Assembly: GCF_011752625.1 (NCBI RefSeq)
Contig: NZ_VWXD01000004.1
Coordinates: forward strand, 186,001-250,000
Length of the DNA: 64,000 nt
From: Candidatus Pantoea formicae
GTDB taxonomy: Bacteria > Pseudomonadota > Gammaproteobacteria > Enterobacterales > Enterobacteriaceae
Reading direction: 5' to 3'
Shown: one piece after another, positions 10,319 through 18,990 of the stretch
How the letters are laid out: each line of letters begins with the position of its first letter
Position numbering within the stretch: position 1 is the first letter of the stretch
Position numbers and translations under genes: made by a program
The notes under the pieces: model-generated
Seen by the model: the letters and a program-made list of their open reading frames with translations, nothing else
What the model was told of the DNA's origin: nothing
The model's database searches: none

Positions 10319-10928
10319 GATTTTTCCATCGAACTGTTAACAACTCGCCCTATGTTGGCATGCAGGGACAAAAATACCAACCGCAGGGTAAAGAGAAAAT
10401 AAGATGTTAAGGATGTTAAAAGCGTATAAAAGTTATGAGTAGATAAGATTTTCAGATATAAGCTAAATTTCCCAGCTTAATTAATATAAAACTATTATTT
10501 TTCATATCATTGAAATATTATTTCCTGCAGCTTTTAGTTTTACTAATATGCAGCTGAAATGTAGCAAAAATGCTGCTTTTTGTGAGCTAAGCTGGCATTC
10601 CTGGAGAAGTTTTTCATAAAAGTGTTAACGTGCTACACTTGCATTTGATATAAGTCAACGAAGCGTTGTTTTTATGCTTATCGGTTGTTGTTGGTGCTGT
10701 TAGGTTGCTGTTAATACGGTTAGGATAAGTGCCAGTCCGATACCCACGGGGCACGCAAATATTCATCCTGACTGGCTGAGCTAACACTGAAGTTGACGTT
10801 GATGGATGGTGTATTCCGAAGATTATTTCGTACACCGGTTGCACAAGGCACACTGTTCTGCGTGAACAGGTTTAGCAGCCACCGTACGCCCTGTTTTCGA
10901 TTTGTTGGCAAATTTTAGGTAGCGAAAC
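10319..10928. promoter_or_regulatory. Long gene-free region between yjtD and arcA (arcA control region)
   Basis: About 610 bases, AT-rich between 10380 and 10660. No convincing coding frame is visible; the small minus-strand frames look like chance. E. coli arcA also has a long control region with several promoters. An FNR-like box at 10645-10658 is listed separately. A possible -10 element TATGCT lies at 10673-10678. Confidence 0.6.
10645..10658 (+). promoter_or_regulatory. FNR-like box upstream of arcA
   Basis: TTGATATAAGTCAA matches the FNR consensus TTGAT-N4-ATCAA at 9 of 10 fixed positions. FNR activates arcA anaerobically in E. coli, so a site here is expected; function is inferred. 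Confidence 0.6.
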
Positions 10929-11645
10929 ATGCAGACCCCGCACATTCTTATCGTTGAAGACGAACTGGTCACGCGTAACACCCTCAAAAGTATTTTTGAA
11001 GCGGAAGGTTACGTGGTCTATGAAGCCACCGACGGTGCCGAGATGCACCAGGTTCTGACGGAAAATGACGTCAACCTGGTCATCATGGACATCAACCTGC
11101 CAGGTAAAAACGGTTTGCTGCTGGCGCGCGAGCTGCGTGAACAAGCAAACGTTGCACTTATGTTCCTGACGGGCCGTGATAACGAAGTGGACAAAATCCT
11201 CGGTCTGGAAATCGGTGCCGATGATTACATCACCAAGCCGTTCAATCCTCGTGAGCTGACGATCCGTGCGCGCAACCTGTTGTCGCGTACTATGAATCTG
11301 GCCATGCCGAGTGAAGAACGCCGCACGGTGGAGAGCTATCGCTTTAACGGCTGGGAGCTGGATATCAACAGCCGCTCACTGATCAGCCCGAACGGCGAGC
11401 AGTACAAGCTTCCGCGCAGTGAGTTCCGCGCGATGCTGCACTTCTGCGAAAACCCAGGCAAAATCCAAACCCGTGGTGATCTGCTGAAGAAGATGACCGG
11501 TCGTGAGCTGAAGCCACATGACCGTACGGTGGATGTGACTATCCGCCGCATCCGTAAGCATTTTGAATCTACCCCGGATACACCAGAAATCATCGCCACC
11601 ATTCATGGTGAAGGTTATCGTTTCTGCGGTGAGTTGCAGGATTGA
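10929..11645 (+). CDS. arcA: Response regulator ArcA (aerobic respiration control)
   Basis: A 238-residue OmpR/PhoB-type response regulator. The receiver domain (1-120) has the acidic pocket in VEDELVTRN, phosphoacceptor Asp54 in [13 protein letters not shown], and the K in [12 protein letters not shown]. The C-terminal winged-helix DNA-binding domain (about 135-235) ends [15 protein letters not shown]. Phosphorylated by ArcB under low oxygen, it represses aerobic metabolism genes. Sequence is almost identical to E. coli ArcA. Confidence 0.99.
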   Translation: MQTPHILIVEDELVTRNTLKSIFEAEGYVVYEATDGAEMHQVLTENDVNLVIMDINLPGKNGLLLARELREQANVALMFLTGRDNEVDKILGLEIGADDYITKPFNPRELTIRARNLLSRTMNLAMPSEERRTVESYRFNGWELDINSRSLISPNGEQYKLPRSEFRAMLHFCENPGKIQTRGDLLKKMTGRELKPHDRTVDVTIRRIRKHFESTPDTPEIIATIHGEGYRFCGELQD

Positions 11646-11662
11646 TGCGACGGCAGTAAAAG

Positions 11663-11687
11663 AAAAACGCCCATCTGGGCGTTTTTT
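11663..11687 (+). terminator. Terminator between arcA and creA
   Basis: ACGCCCA / TGGGCGT with a 2-base loop, flanked by five A and seven T. It can serve convergent arcA (plus) and creA (minus). Confidence 0.88.
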
Positions 11688-11693
11688 TATGCC

Positions 11694-12167
11694 TTAATGC
11701 CATGGCATGATCGGCACGGCGCTCAATGCATTCTTCGGCGAGCCGTCTACCACTTTATCTGAGTAGCTCAGGTAAACCAGCGCATGACGTTTTTGATCAT
11801 AGAAGCGCACCACCTGCAGCTTCTTAAACACCAAAGAAGTGCGTTTTTGGAACACCACTTCACCCTGCGCCTTGCCTTGCGCGATTTTATCGCTAAGCTC
11901 TACAGGCCCAACCTGCTGGCATGAGATGGCCGCGTCGGAAGTGTCTTCCGCCAGACCTAATCCGCCCTTGATCCCACCGGTTTTTGCCCGGCTGATATAA
12001 CAGGTTACATTTTTTACGTCGGGGTCATCGAAGGCTTCCACCACGATCTTATGGTCGGGGCCAAACATCTTGAAAACCGTGTCTACCGAGCCGATCTCTT
12101 CGGCTTGAACGCCCGCGCTGAAGATACAAGTTGCAAGCGTGATTATAAGAAAGCGAGTTATTGTCAT
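11694..12167 (-). CDS. creA: CreA, periplasmic protein of unknown function
   Basis: A 157-residue secreted protein. The start is placed at ATG 12167, giving [19 protein letters not shown], a signal peptide with likely cleavage after VQA; an upstream in-frame start at 12215 would add residues not seen in E. coli. The mature protein opens [20 protein letters not shown] and is very similar to E. coli CreA, including the [11 protein letters not shown] and [20 protein letters not shown] blocks. It is named for the creABCD locus, but the creBCD genes are not here: rob is directly upstream and divergent. No biochemical role is established. Confidence 0.9.
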   Translation of the reverse strand: MTITRFLIITLATCIFSAGVQAEEIGSVDTVFKMFGPDHKIVVEAFDDPDVKNVTCYISRAKTGGIKGGLGLAEDTSDAAISCQQVGPVELSDKIAQGKAQGEVVFQKRTSLVFKKLQVVRFYDQKRHALVYLSYSDKVVDGSPKNALSAVPIMPWH

Positions 12168-12361
12168 TGAGTTACCATTGGCAATCGAATAGATGAGACT
12201 GTAATGTACTGTCAATCGAACCCGGAACCAAACCTAAACGGGTTGTAACCCGCATTGATTTAGCACAGCCGATTGACAAACCGCCCCCACGCTTTTGTGC
12301 ATTTCGTGCTATTATTCGACGACTTCATAGTTGCGCCACCAGAGAGTTATGAGGATGTTTT

Positions 12362-13243
12362 ATGGACCAAGCCGGTATCATTCGCGATTTGCTTGTCTGG
12401 CTGGAGAGCCATCTGGATCAACCCCTTTCACTCGATAATGTTGCGTTGAAAGCGGGCTACTCCAAGTGGCACTTGCAGCGTATGTTCAAGGAAGTGACGA
12501 GCCACGCCATCGGTGCTTACATCCGCGCGCGTCGTCTGTCGAAAGCCGCTGTGGCTCTGCGCCTCACCAGCCGCCCAATCCTCGACATCGCTTTACAATA
12601 TCGCTTCGATTCGCAGCAGACCTTCACCCGCGCGTTTAAAAAGCAGTTTAATCAAACGCCCGCCTGGTATCGTCGCTCATCGGAGTGGAATTCGTTCGGC
12701 ATTCGCCCGCCGATCCGTCTTGACGATCACCACATGCCGGAAGCCCAATTTGTCACGCTGCCGGAAACGGTGTTGGTGGGACAAACGCAGAGTTACACCT
12801 GCACGCTGGAACAAATTTCTAGCTACCGCGATGAGATGCGCATTCATTTCTGGAAACAGTTCCTGCTGGAAACCGACACCGTACCCCCGGTGTTGTACGG
12901 TTTGCATCAGGTGCGAGCCAGCCATGAGAAGGATGATGAGCAGGAGATTCTTTACACCACTGCGGTCCCATCCGATCAACAGGCGCTGAGTATGCAGTCG
13001 AATCAGAGCGTGATTCTGGAAGCAGGTGACTACGTGCAGTTCACATACAACGGCCCGCGCAGCGCCTTGCAGGAGTTCATCTTGCTGCTGTATGGCACCT
13101 GCATGCCAACGCTCGGACTGGTACGCCGTCAGGGTCAGGATATTGAGCGCTTCTTCACCCATGGTGGTAAAAAACGCAGCGAGCCGCCAACGGAAATCCG
13201 TTGTGAATACCTGATTCCGATTCGTCCACAGCAGAATCGCTGA
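12362..13243 (+). CDS. rob: Transcriptional regulator Rob (AraC/XylS family)
   Basis: A 293-residue protein. The N-terminal double helix-turn-helix domain (1-105) starts MDQAGIIRDLLVWLESHLDQ and includes SKWHLQRMFKEVT and DIALQYRFDSQQTFTRAFKK. The C-terminal GyrI-like ligand domain (120-290) has ILLLYGTCMP near its end. Rob activates genes for antibiotic, solvent and superoxide resistance from marbox sites and binds bile salts and dipyridyl in E. coli. It is divergent from creA, as in E. coli. Confidence 0.96.
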   Translation: MDQAGIIRDLLVWLESHLDQPLSLDNVALKAGYSKWHLQRMFKEVTSHAIGAYIRARRLSKAAVALRLTSRPILDIALQYRFDSQQTFTRAFKKQFNQTPAWYRRSSEWNSFGIRPPIRLDDHHMPEAQFVTLPETVLVGQTQSYTCTLEQISSYRDEMRIHFWKQFLLETDTVPPVLYGLHQVRASHEKDDEQEILYTTAVPSDQQALSMQSNQSVILEAGDYVQFTYNGPRSALQEFILLLYGTCMPTLGLVRRQGQDIERFFTHGGKKRSEPPTEIRCEYLIPIRPQQNR

Positions 13244-13247
13244 TATG

Positions 13248-13277
13248 AAAATGCCATCAAGATGATGGCATTTTTTT
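13248..13277 (+). terminator. rob terminator
   Basis: ATGCCATC (13251-13258) pairs with GATGGCAT (13264-13271), preceded by A residues and followed by seven T, five bases after the rob stop codon. Confidence 0.9.
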
Positions 13278-13301
13278 GGCCTTAATAACGGCCGGTCGTC
13301 A

Positions 13302-13415
13302 TAAATGACGCCCCTACGATTTTACAGCGTGCGCGTTCATCACGGCCTCACGAATTCGTAAGGTGCGCATTCATCACGCCCCATGAATTTGTAAGGTACG
13401 CATTCATGCGCACCG
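13302..13415. repeat. REP-like extragenic repeat cluster
   Basis: Three imperfect tandem copies (13329-13362, 13363-13395, 13396-13415) of a unit built on GTGCGCATTCATCACG followed by a GAATTYGTAAG segment. They are preceded by the palindrome CGTCATAAATGACG and CCCCTAC at 13302-13319. Related palindromes with GTAGGG and GCGCATTCATGCGC cores occur at 28853-28866 and 39949-40016. They sit only between genes, like BIME/REP families. Confidence 0.65.
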
Positions 13416-13429
13416 AAACCGGATGACAA

Positions 13430-14077
13430 TTAACGCTGTAACTCATCCAGCGCAGGGGCATCCAGATGCGACACATCGCCAGCTGTCTCTACCACCCAAC
13501 CCGCTGCCAGCCAGGCGCTATGCTGATGATCCACGCGTGAAATCGAGCAGTTGCGCAGGCGTAAGCGACGTTCAGCATGCGCCGGTAAACCAAGGATAGT
13601 ACTGACCAGCACACCCAAAGCCATACCGTGGCTGACAATCAGCGGGCGGCTGCCCGCTGGCAGTTCCAGCAAGGCATTCAGCGCTTCATGCATGCGCGTG
13701 GCCATCTCCAGCATCGATTCACCACCCGGTATACGACCACCTTCGGTGCCGTCCACCAGCGTTTTTCGCCAGCTCTCCTCTTCTGGTGTCAGCCCATCGA
13801 GAGGACGCTGTTCCAGACAGCCCATGTTGAGCTCACGCAAGCGCGCATCCAGCGTCACCGCACAACCGCAAGCGTCGGCGATGATCTCAGCGGTGCGGCG
13901 CGTACGTCCTAAATCGCTGGCGATCACGTGGGTAATGCCCAGCGATTTAACGCGTTCGCCCACCTGATGGGCCTGTTGCTCACCTTTTTCCGTCAGCGGA
14001 CTGTCGGACTGCCCTTGAATGCGTCGGGCCGCATTCCATACCGTTTCGCCGTGACGAACAAGATAGACCTGTAGCAT
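13430..14077 (-). CDS. gpmB: Phosphoglycerate mutase-like phosphatase GpmB (YtjC)
   Basis: A 215-residue histidine phosphatase. The catalytic RHG motif is in YLVRHGETVWNAARRI near residue 9, and the second catalytic His is in LIVSHGMALGVL near residue 150. E. coli GpmB is annotated as a mutase, but related enzymes are broad-specificity phosphatases, so the true substrate is uncertain. It is divergent from yjjX. Confidence 0.93.
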   Translation of the reverse strand: MLQVYLVRHGETVWNAARRIQGQSDSPLTEKGEQQAHQVGERVKSLGITHVIASDLGRTRRTAEIIADACGCAVTLDARLRELNMGCLEQRPLDGLTPEEESWRKTLVDGTEGGRIPGGESMLEMATRMHEALNALLELPAGSRPLIVSHGMALGVLVSTILGLPAHAERRLRLRNCSISRVDHQHSAWLAAGWVVETAGDVSHLDAPALDELQR

Positions 14078-14128
14078 GCTTAATTTCCGTTATACTGCGA
14101 CAAATTTGCCTTGAGGGTTCAAACAATT

Positions 14129-14647
14129 ATGTACCATGTTGTCGCAGCCACCATCAACCCGGCAAAAATTCGCGCGATTGCTCAGGCGTTCAACGACGTC
14201 TTTGGCGAAGGATCCTGCCACATTGAAGGGGTCGAGGTCGAGAGCGGCGTCGCCGCGCAGCCGTTAAGTGATGTCGAAACGCGAACTGGCGCACGTACCC
14301 GTGTGGCGAATGCGCGTCAGCAACGTCCAGAATCTGACTATTGGGTGGCGATTGAAGCCGGTATTGAAGGCGATTGCGCCTTTGCATGGATGGTGATTGA
14401 AAACGCCCAGCAGCGCGGTGAATCACGTTCCGCTAGCTTCACCCTACCATCGGTTGTATTGGCGGGGTTAGCTGCCGGGCATGAGTTGGGGGACGAAATG
14501 GCGCGCTTAACCGGCGTGGAGAATATCAAACAGAAAGGCGGTGCGATTGGCGCTTTCACGCACGGATTGTTGAGCCGCTCCAGCGTCTACCATCAGGCAC
14601 TGATTCTGGCCCTCTGCCCGTTCACCCACCCGCTTTATCAGCAATAG
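14129..14647 (+). CDS. yjjX: Inosine/xanthosine triphosphatase YjjX
   Basis: A 172-residue NTPase that removes non-canonical purine nucleotides (ITP, XTP). ATG at 14129 gives [20 protein letters not shown], aligning with the E. coli start; a TTG at 14111 would add six residues without support. The phosphate-binding TINPAKI motif and the acidic EAGIEGD segment are present. A GAGGG element precedes the start. It converges on trpR, ending immediately before the trpR stop codon. Confidence 0.94.
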   Translation: MYHVVAATINPAKIRAIAQAFNDVFGEGSCHIEGVEVESGVAAQPLSDVETRTGARTRVANARQQRPESDYWVAIEAGIEGDCAFAWMVIENAQQRGESRSASFTLPSVVLAGLAAGHELGDEMARLTGVENIKQKGGAIGAFTHGLLSRSSVYHQALILALCPFTHPLYQQ

Positions 14648-14971
14648 TTAACGGCGACCCAAGCGCGCTTCCAACCAGCGTTTCAGCTCTGGGGGCGCTT
14701 CTTTCAGGCTATTTGAGCCACGCGTAATGGTCGCAATCCCCACACCGAGTTCGTTCTTCAACTCGCGCTGGCTCATCTCACCGTTCATCAACTCTTCAAT
14801 AATGCGCAGCCGTGTGCCAAAGGCTTCACGTTCGTCGGGTGTCATCATCAGTTGCAGCAACGGTAAAGAGACGCCGTCGGCAAAAGCGTTTTGCATTAAA
14901 TCGATAAAACGCAGCCAGTTATCTTCAACAGGCTGAGCCGAATCTGGCTGGGAGGTAAGAGGTTGGCTCAT
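14648..14971 (-). CDS. trpR: Trp operon repressor
   Basis: A 107-residue all-helical repressor. The helix-turn-helix [20 protein letters not shown] is intact, as are the upstream dimer helices ([20 protein letters not shown]). With tryptophan it represses trp, aroH, mtr and its own gene. A canonical trp operator lies just upstream of its start. Confidence 0.98.
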   Translation of the reverse strand: MSQPLTSQPDSAQPVEDNWLRFIDLMQNAFADGVSLPLLQLMMTPDEREAFGTRLRIIEELMNGEMSQRELKNELGVGIATITRGSNSLKEAPPELKRWLEARLGRR

Positions 14972-14981
14972 GAAGGGCTTC

Positions 14982-15001
14982 CGTACTCATTAGCGAGTAC
15001 G
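14982..15001 (-). promoter_or_regulatory. TrpR operator (autoregulation of trpR)
   Basis: CGTACTCATTAGCGAGTACG is nearly identical to the E. coli trpR operator core. The dyad is extended on both sides (GCTTC / GAAGC). It lies 11 bases upstream of the trpR ATG. Confidence 0.9.
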
Positions 15002-15015
15002 GAAGCATAGCACAG

Positions 15016-16935
15016 CTAGTAACGGCGATTCCACTCACCATCAGCGAGAATCTTATCCGGTTTGCCAAGGAAGTGGCGATAGTAAGCATCGTAAGCCAGT
15101 ACGTTTTTCACATAGCCGCGCGTTTCTGAGAACGGAATGGTTTCGATAAACGCCACCGCATCCAGTTTTCCGCCGCTGTTATTCAACCAGCTACGCACCC
15201 GACCCGGCCCGGCGTTATAGGCCGCCGACGAGAAAATGCGATTCTGATCGAACTGCTGATACACGTACTCCAGATACTGCGTACCAATCTGGATATTGGT
15301 CTGCGGGTCCAGCAACTGGCTGCTGTTCACATACCCCGGGATGCTATACATCTTCACGGTATGCGCTGCCGTCGCGGGCATCACCTGCATCAGACCACTG
15401 GCCCCCACCGGCGAGCGTGCCTTTGGATTCCAGGCACTTTCCTGGCGAGAAATCGCCATGGCATAGCTCTGCGGGATGCCCTTGCCGCTGGTGTATTGCT
15501 GATAAAGATTGCCCCATGCCAGCGGGAAACGCTCTTTCAGGCTATCCCACATTTTCGCGGTGATAGTGGCCTGAACGCTGAGATCCCACCAATCCTGCTC
15601 ATTGGCGTAACGCGCCAGCATCTGCTGCTGCGGATGGCTTTTGCTGGAGATCAGATTGGCCCATTCACTGCGCGCCAGGTTATCCAGCCCCCAGTACATC
15701 AGCTCACGCACGCGCGCCAGTTCGGGTCCCTGCACTACCGAGCTGTCTGCCGCCGGGGCCTGATCGACCTGCAACGGATACTCCACACCGAGGCGCTGCG
15801 CCGCCACCATCGGATAGAATCCACGCGCCTGCATCAGCTTACGCAGAATCTCCTCAGCTTCCTCTTTACGTCCCTGGGAAATCAACAAATCGGCCTGCCA
15901 GTATTGCCACTCATCTTTCTCTTTGGCTTCGACCGGCAAACGGGCGATCCAGGTGTTCAGCCCACGACGATCGTTCTGACTCAGTGCCAGCCGCACACGA
16001 CGCTCGATCAGTGCCGTTGACTCGCTGTTCATCACCACCGCATCACGCCAACGCGCCTGCTCAGAAGTGAGGTCAGCGCCCATCATGCGCCACACCACCG
16101 TCTCTTTCAGATCCTGTTCTTCTTCCTGGCTCATCTTTTGCGCCTGAACCAGCTGTGGGATCATCATGCGTGCGTTGTCCATATCTTCACGCGCGACGCG
16201 GGCAAAGGCATAGCTGGTGGCCATACGGGTGAAATCGGTCGGGCCAAGAGTGCTGGCAAAGGTGGTGACGGTTTGCGGATTCTGCTGCAACGCAATCAAT
16301 GCGCTGGAGGTGGTTTGGTAATCAGCGGGCAGCATTTTGGCGAGGTAGTTCACCAGGCTGTCGTTACCGGCTTTCATCGCCAAACGAATACGTTCAAGGA
16401 TGGTAATCGGCGACATCTGCCCTGATGCTTGCCACACTGAGAACAGCTGATCGCAGTCATTCGGCAGTGCGGAACCGCGCAACCAGATTGATTTCGCGCC
16501 GTCAAAGGCGACCTGCTGTTGGCCGGTGGCCCATTTGGCGTAATACCAGTTACAGCGCGCCTGCACCGGTTTCGGCTCATCCGGGCTAAAGCTCAGTACG
16601 CCTTGCCAGTCCTGACGATGTGCCAGCACGTTGACGAAGCGTGTCGCCAACGAGCGCGCAGGCGGCAATGTCGGATACTGTTGAATAAAATTTTTCACCG
16701 CCAGCGGCGTTTCCTGATCGAGGTCCTGCGCCAGCAGACGGTATTGCAGATATGGATAGAGTGGATAGTCCTGCAGCGTCGGCATCAGCTGCGAGACCTG
16801 GTCCATTTGATTGTTATCCCAAGCCTGTTTGATTTGCGCATAACGAGCCCGCTGCTGATCCAGCGAGTCGGCCCATACGCTGCTGGCCGTGCTGACCAGA
16901 CAGATCCCTATCATCCAGTTACGCCACTTCTCCAC
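15016..16935 (-). CDS. slt: Soluble lytic murein transglycosylase Slt70
   Basis: A 639-residue periplasmic enzyme. The start is placed at GTG 16935, preceded by AGAGGAGAG; the upstream ATG at 16983 has no such support. The signal peptide MEKWRNWMIGICLVSTASSV ends before the mature start DSLDQQRARYAQIKQAWDN. The U- and L-shaped superhelical domains precede the catalytic domain, where IPQSYAMAISRQESAWNP holds the catalytic Glu, followed by GASGLMQVMPATA and the AAYNAGPGRVRSWL motif. It cleaves murein to 1,6-anhydromuropeptides. In E. coli it neighbours ettA; here about 19 kb intervene. Confidence 0.96.
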   Translation of the reverse strand: MEKWRNWMIGICLVSTASSVWADSLDQQRARYAQIKQAWDNNQMDQVSQLMPTLQDYPLYPYLQYRLLAQDLDQETPLAVKNFIQQYPTLPPARSLATRFVNVLAHRQDWQGVLSFSPDEPKPVQARCNWYYAKWATGQQQVAFDGAKSIWLRGSALPNDCDQLFSVWQASGQMSPITILERIRLAMKAGNDSLVNYLAKMLPADYQTTSSALIALQQNPQTVTTFASTLGPTDFTRMATSYAFARVAREDMDNARMMIPQLVQAQKMSQEEEQDLKETVVWRMMGADLTSEQARWRDAVVMNSESTALIERRVRLALSQNDRRGLNTWIARLPVEAKEKDEWQYWQADLLISQGRKEEAEEILRKLMQARGFYPMVAAQRLGVEYPLQVDQAPAADSSVVQGPELARVRELMYWGLDNLARSEWANLISSKSHPQQQMLARYANEQDWWDLSVQATITAKMWDSLKERFPLAWGNLYQQYTSGKGIPQSYAMAISRQESAWNPKARSPVGASGLMQVMPATAAHTVKMYSIPGYVNSSQLLDPQTNIQIGTQYLEYVYQQFDQNRIFSSAAYNAGPGRVRSWLNNSGGKLDAVAFIETIPFSETRGYVKNVLAYDAYYRHFLGKPDKILADGEWNRRY

Positions 16936-17044
16936 TACGCTCTCCTCTCTGCTGCGGTCCAGCTCATGCCAGACTTCCTTCATGCTAACCAGGCCATCGA
17001 TCTCTTGCCATGTTCTTCACAAAATTTACGCAGGCGCACCGTGA

Positions 17045-17074
17045 TTGCACACCGTCTGCGCTGTGACTGTGCAA
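17045..17074. promoter_or_regulatory. Inverted repeat upstream of the sigma-54 promoter
   Basis: TTGCACA (17045-17051) and TGTGCAA (17068-17074) form a perfect 7-bp dyad with a 16-base spacer, centred about 78 bases before the -24 element. NtrC half-sites contain GCAC/GTGC, so this could be an activator site, but the spacing is not that of a standard NtrC box. Binding of the local GntR regulator is equally possible. Confidence 0.4.
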
Positions 17075-17136
17075 ATTATCATCACAAAATCTTATGTCAT
17101 ATCAATTAGCTACAACTATTCATTTACTTACAAAAA

Positions 17137-17152
17137 TGGCACGCGCTTTGCT
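17137..17152 (+). promoter_or_regulatory. Sigma-54 (RpoN) promoter of the urea operon
   Basis: TGGCACG-CGCT-TTGCT matches the -24/-12 consensus TGGCACG-N4-TTGCW at every fixed position, with the required ten bases between the GG and GC doublets. It lies 40 bases before the allophanate hydrolase ATG. This points to nitrogen-limitation control through NtrC. Confidence 0.88.
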
Positions 17153-17191
17153 CTGTTGAATTCCATCTTGTATACCAGTTGGAATTCACTC

Positions 17192-18988
17192 ATGGCATCA
17201 ACCTTCGGATACACGCTTCAGGATTGGCAACACCGCTACCAGCAGGACCCTCAGTGCATCAGTTCATTGCTGGCAGCGCATCTCGACGCCATCGACCAGC
17301 AGGATAACGCCTGGCTCTATCTCGCCACACCCGCGCAGTTACAGGCACAAATTGAACCCCTGCTGGCAAGCTACCTGCGCAATCCGGCAGCCCTGCCGCT
17401 GTTTGGTGTGCCGTTTGCGGTGAAAGACAATATCGATGTCGCAGGCTGGCCGACCAGCGCTGCCTGTCCAGCCTTCACTTATCACGCCGAAGCCGATGCC
17501 TTTGTGGTGGCACAATTAAAAGCAGCGGGTGCAGTCGTGATCGGCAAAACCAACCTCGACCAGTATGCAACAGGTTTAGTGGGTACGCGTTCTCCGTTTG
17601 GCGCGGTGAGTAACACCTTTAACCCTGAATATGTTAGCGGCGGTTCCAGCTCAGGTTCTGCTTCGGTGCTGGCGCGCGGTCTGGTGGGCTTCTCACTGGG
17701 CACCGATACCGCCGGTTCCGGTCGCGTCCCGGCGGGCTTTAACAACATCGTCGGTCTGAAACCCACCAAAGGCTGGTTCTCGGCCAACGGCGTGGTACCT
17801 GCCTGCCGTTTGAATGACACCATTTCCGTCTTCGCCCTGACCGTGGAAGATGCTTTCGCCGTTGCCACTGCCGCGGGCGGTTACGATGCCGGAGACGCCT
17901 ACTCGCGCAGCAACCCACACACTGCGCCAGCCAGCTTTAAAGCGCAGCCAGATTTTGCTATCCCGGCCTCACCAGAATTCTTTGGTGATAAGCAGGCCGA
18001 AGCAGCCTGGTTGAGTGCACTGGAGCAACTGCAAGCGGGTGGTGCCACGCTGCACCCGATTGATTTCACCCCGTTCCACCAGCTCGCCGAACAACTCTAT
18101 TACGGCCCATGGGTCGCTGAACGCACCGTGGCGGTCGGCAAAATGATCAACCGCCCGGAAGAAATGGACCCGGTGGTGTACGGCATTGTCAGCAGCGGCC
18201 TGAAATACACCGCCGTTGAAGCTTATCAGGCCGAATACCTGCGTGCTGAACTGACACGTCAAATCCAGCAAACCCTGGCGCAATTTGACGCAGTAGTGGT
18301 ACCAACCTCACCTACCATCCACACGCTGGAGGAGATGAAGCAGGAGCCGGTGCACTTCAACTCACACTTCGGTACTTACACCAACTTCACCAACCTCGCC
18401 GATCTCAGCGCGCTGGCGCTGCCTGGCCCGTTCCGCGCCGATGGCCTGCCTGCGGGCATCACTTTAATCGCGCCTGCCTGGCAGGATCGCGCGCTTTCAG
18501 GCTTCGGCCTGAAGTGGCAGCAGCAGATGGCGCTGACGTTGGGCGCCACTGGCAAAGCTCAGCCGATGCAACATACCGCATTGCCCGTTTCTACCGATCA
18601 CGTGCGCGTGGCGGTGGTCGGTGCGCACCTCACCGGCATGCCGCTGAATTTCCAACTCACCACCCGCAACGCCGTGTTGGTGGAGGAGACGCAAACCGCC
18701 AGCCACTACCGTCTGTTTGCCCTGCTTGATGGCCCGATTAAAAAACCCGGCCTGCTGCGCGCTGAAAGCGGCTCAGCCATCACCGTGGAGCTGTGGGATA
18801 TCCCGCTGGCGCGCTTTGGCGAATTCGTGGCGGAAATCCCGGCACCACTCGGCATTGGCTCACTGACGCTGGCTGATGGCCGGGTGGTGAAAGGCTTTAT
18901 CTGTGAACCGGCGGTGCTGTCGCAGGCGCTGGAGATCACCGAATTCGGCGGCTGGCGTAACTGGCTGGCCTCTCAGGGGAGTAAATAA
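17192..18988 (+). CDS. atzF: Allophanate hydrolase (amidase-signature enzyme)
   Basis: A 598-residue protein from ATG 17192 (MASTFGYTLQDWQHRYQQDP). The frame is open 49 codons further upstream, but that would read through the sigma-54 promoter. The amidase-signature catalytic triad is visible: Lys78 in FAVKDNID, the cis-Ser in YVSGGSSSGSAS, and the nucleophile Ser176 in TDTAGSGR. The C-terminal domain (about 470-598), starting near VRVAVVGAHLTGMPL, is the allophanate hydrolase C-domain. It splits allophanate to ammonia and CO2, the second half of the urea amidolyase route. It is first in the operon, two bases before urea carboxylase. The symbol follows family convention. Confidence 0.93.
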   Translation: MASTFGYTLQDWQHRYQQDPQCISSLLAAHLDAIDQQDNAWLYLATPAQLQAQIEPLLASYLRNPAALPLFGVPFAVKDNIDVAGWPTSAACPAFTYHAEADAFVVAQLKAAGAVVIGKTNLDQYATGLVGTRSPFGAVSNTFNPEYVSGGSSSGSASVLARGLVGFSLGTDTAGSGRVPAGFNNIVGLKPTKGWFSANGVVPACRLNDTISVFALTVEDAFAVATAAGGYDAGDAYSRSNPHTAPASFKAQPDFAIPASPEFFGDKQAEAAWLSALEQLQAGGATLHPIDFTPFHQLAEQLYYGPWVAERTVAVGKMINRPEEMDPVVYGIVSSGLKYTAVEAYQAEYLRAELTRQIQQTLAQFDAVVVPTSPTIHTLEEMKQEPVHFNSHFGTYTNFTNLADLSALALPGPFRADGLPAGITLIAPAWQDRALSGFGLKWQQQMALTLGATGKAQPMQHTALPVSTDHVRVAVVGAHLTGMPLNFQLTTRNAVLVEETQTASHYRLFALLDGPIKKPGLLRAESGSAITVELWDIPLARFGEFVAEIPAPLGIGSLTLADGRVVKGFICEPAVLSQALEITEFGGWRNWLASQGSK

Positions 18989-18990
18989 CC

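Noticed and set aside
10614..10911. Two small minus-strand frames upstream of arcA
   Set aside because: No ribosome-binding site, no protein-like composition, and they overlap the control region with the FNR-like box.
12240..12300. A marbox upstream of rob
   Set aside because: The best candidate (GCAC followed by ATTGACAAAC) matches the consensus at too few fixed positions.
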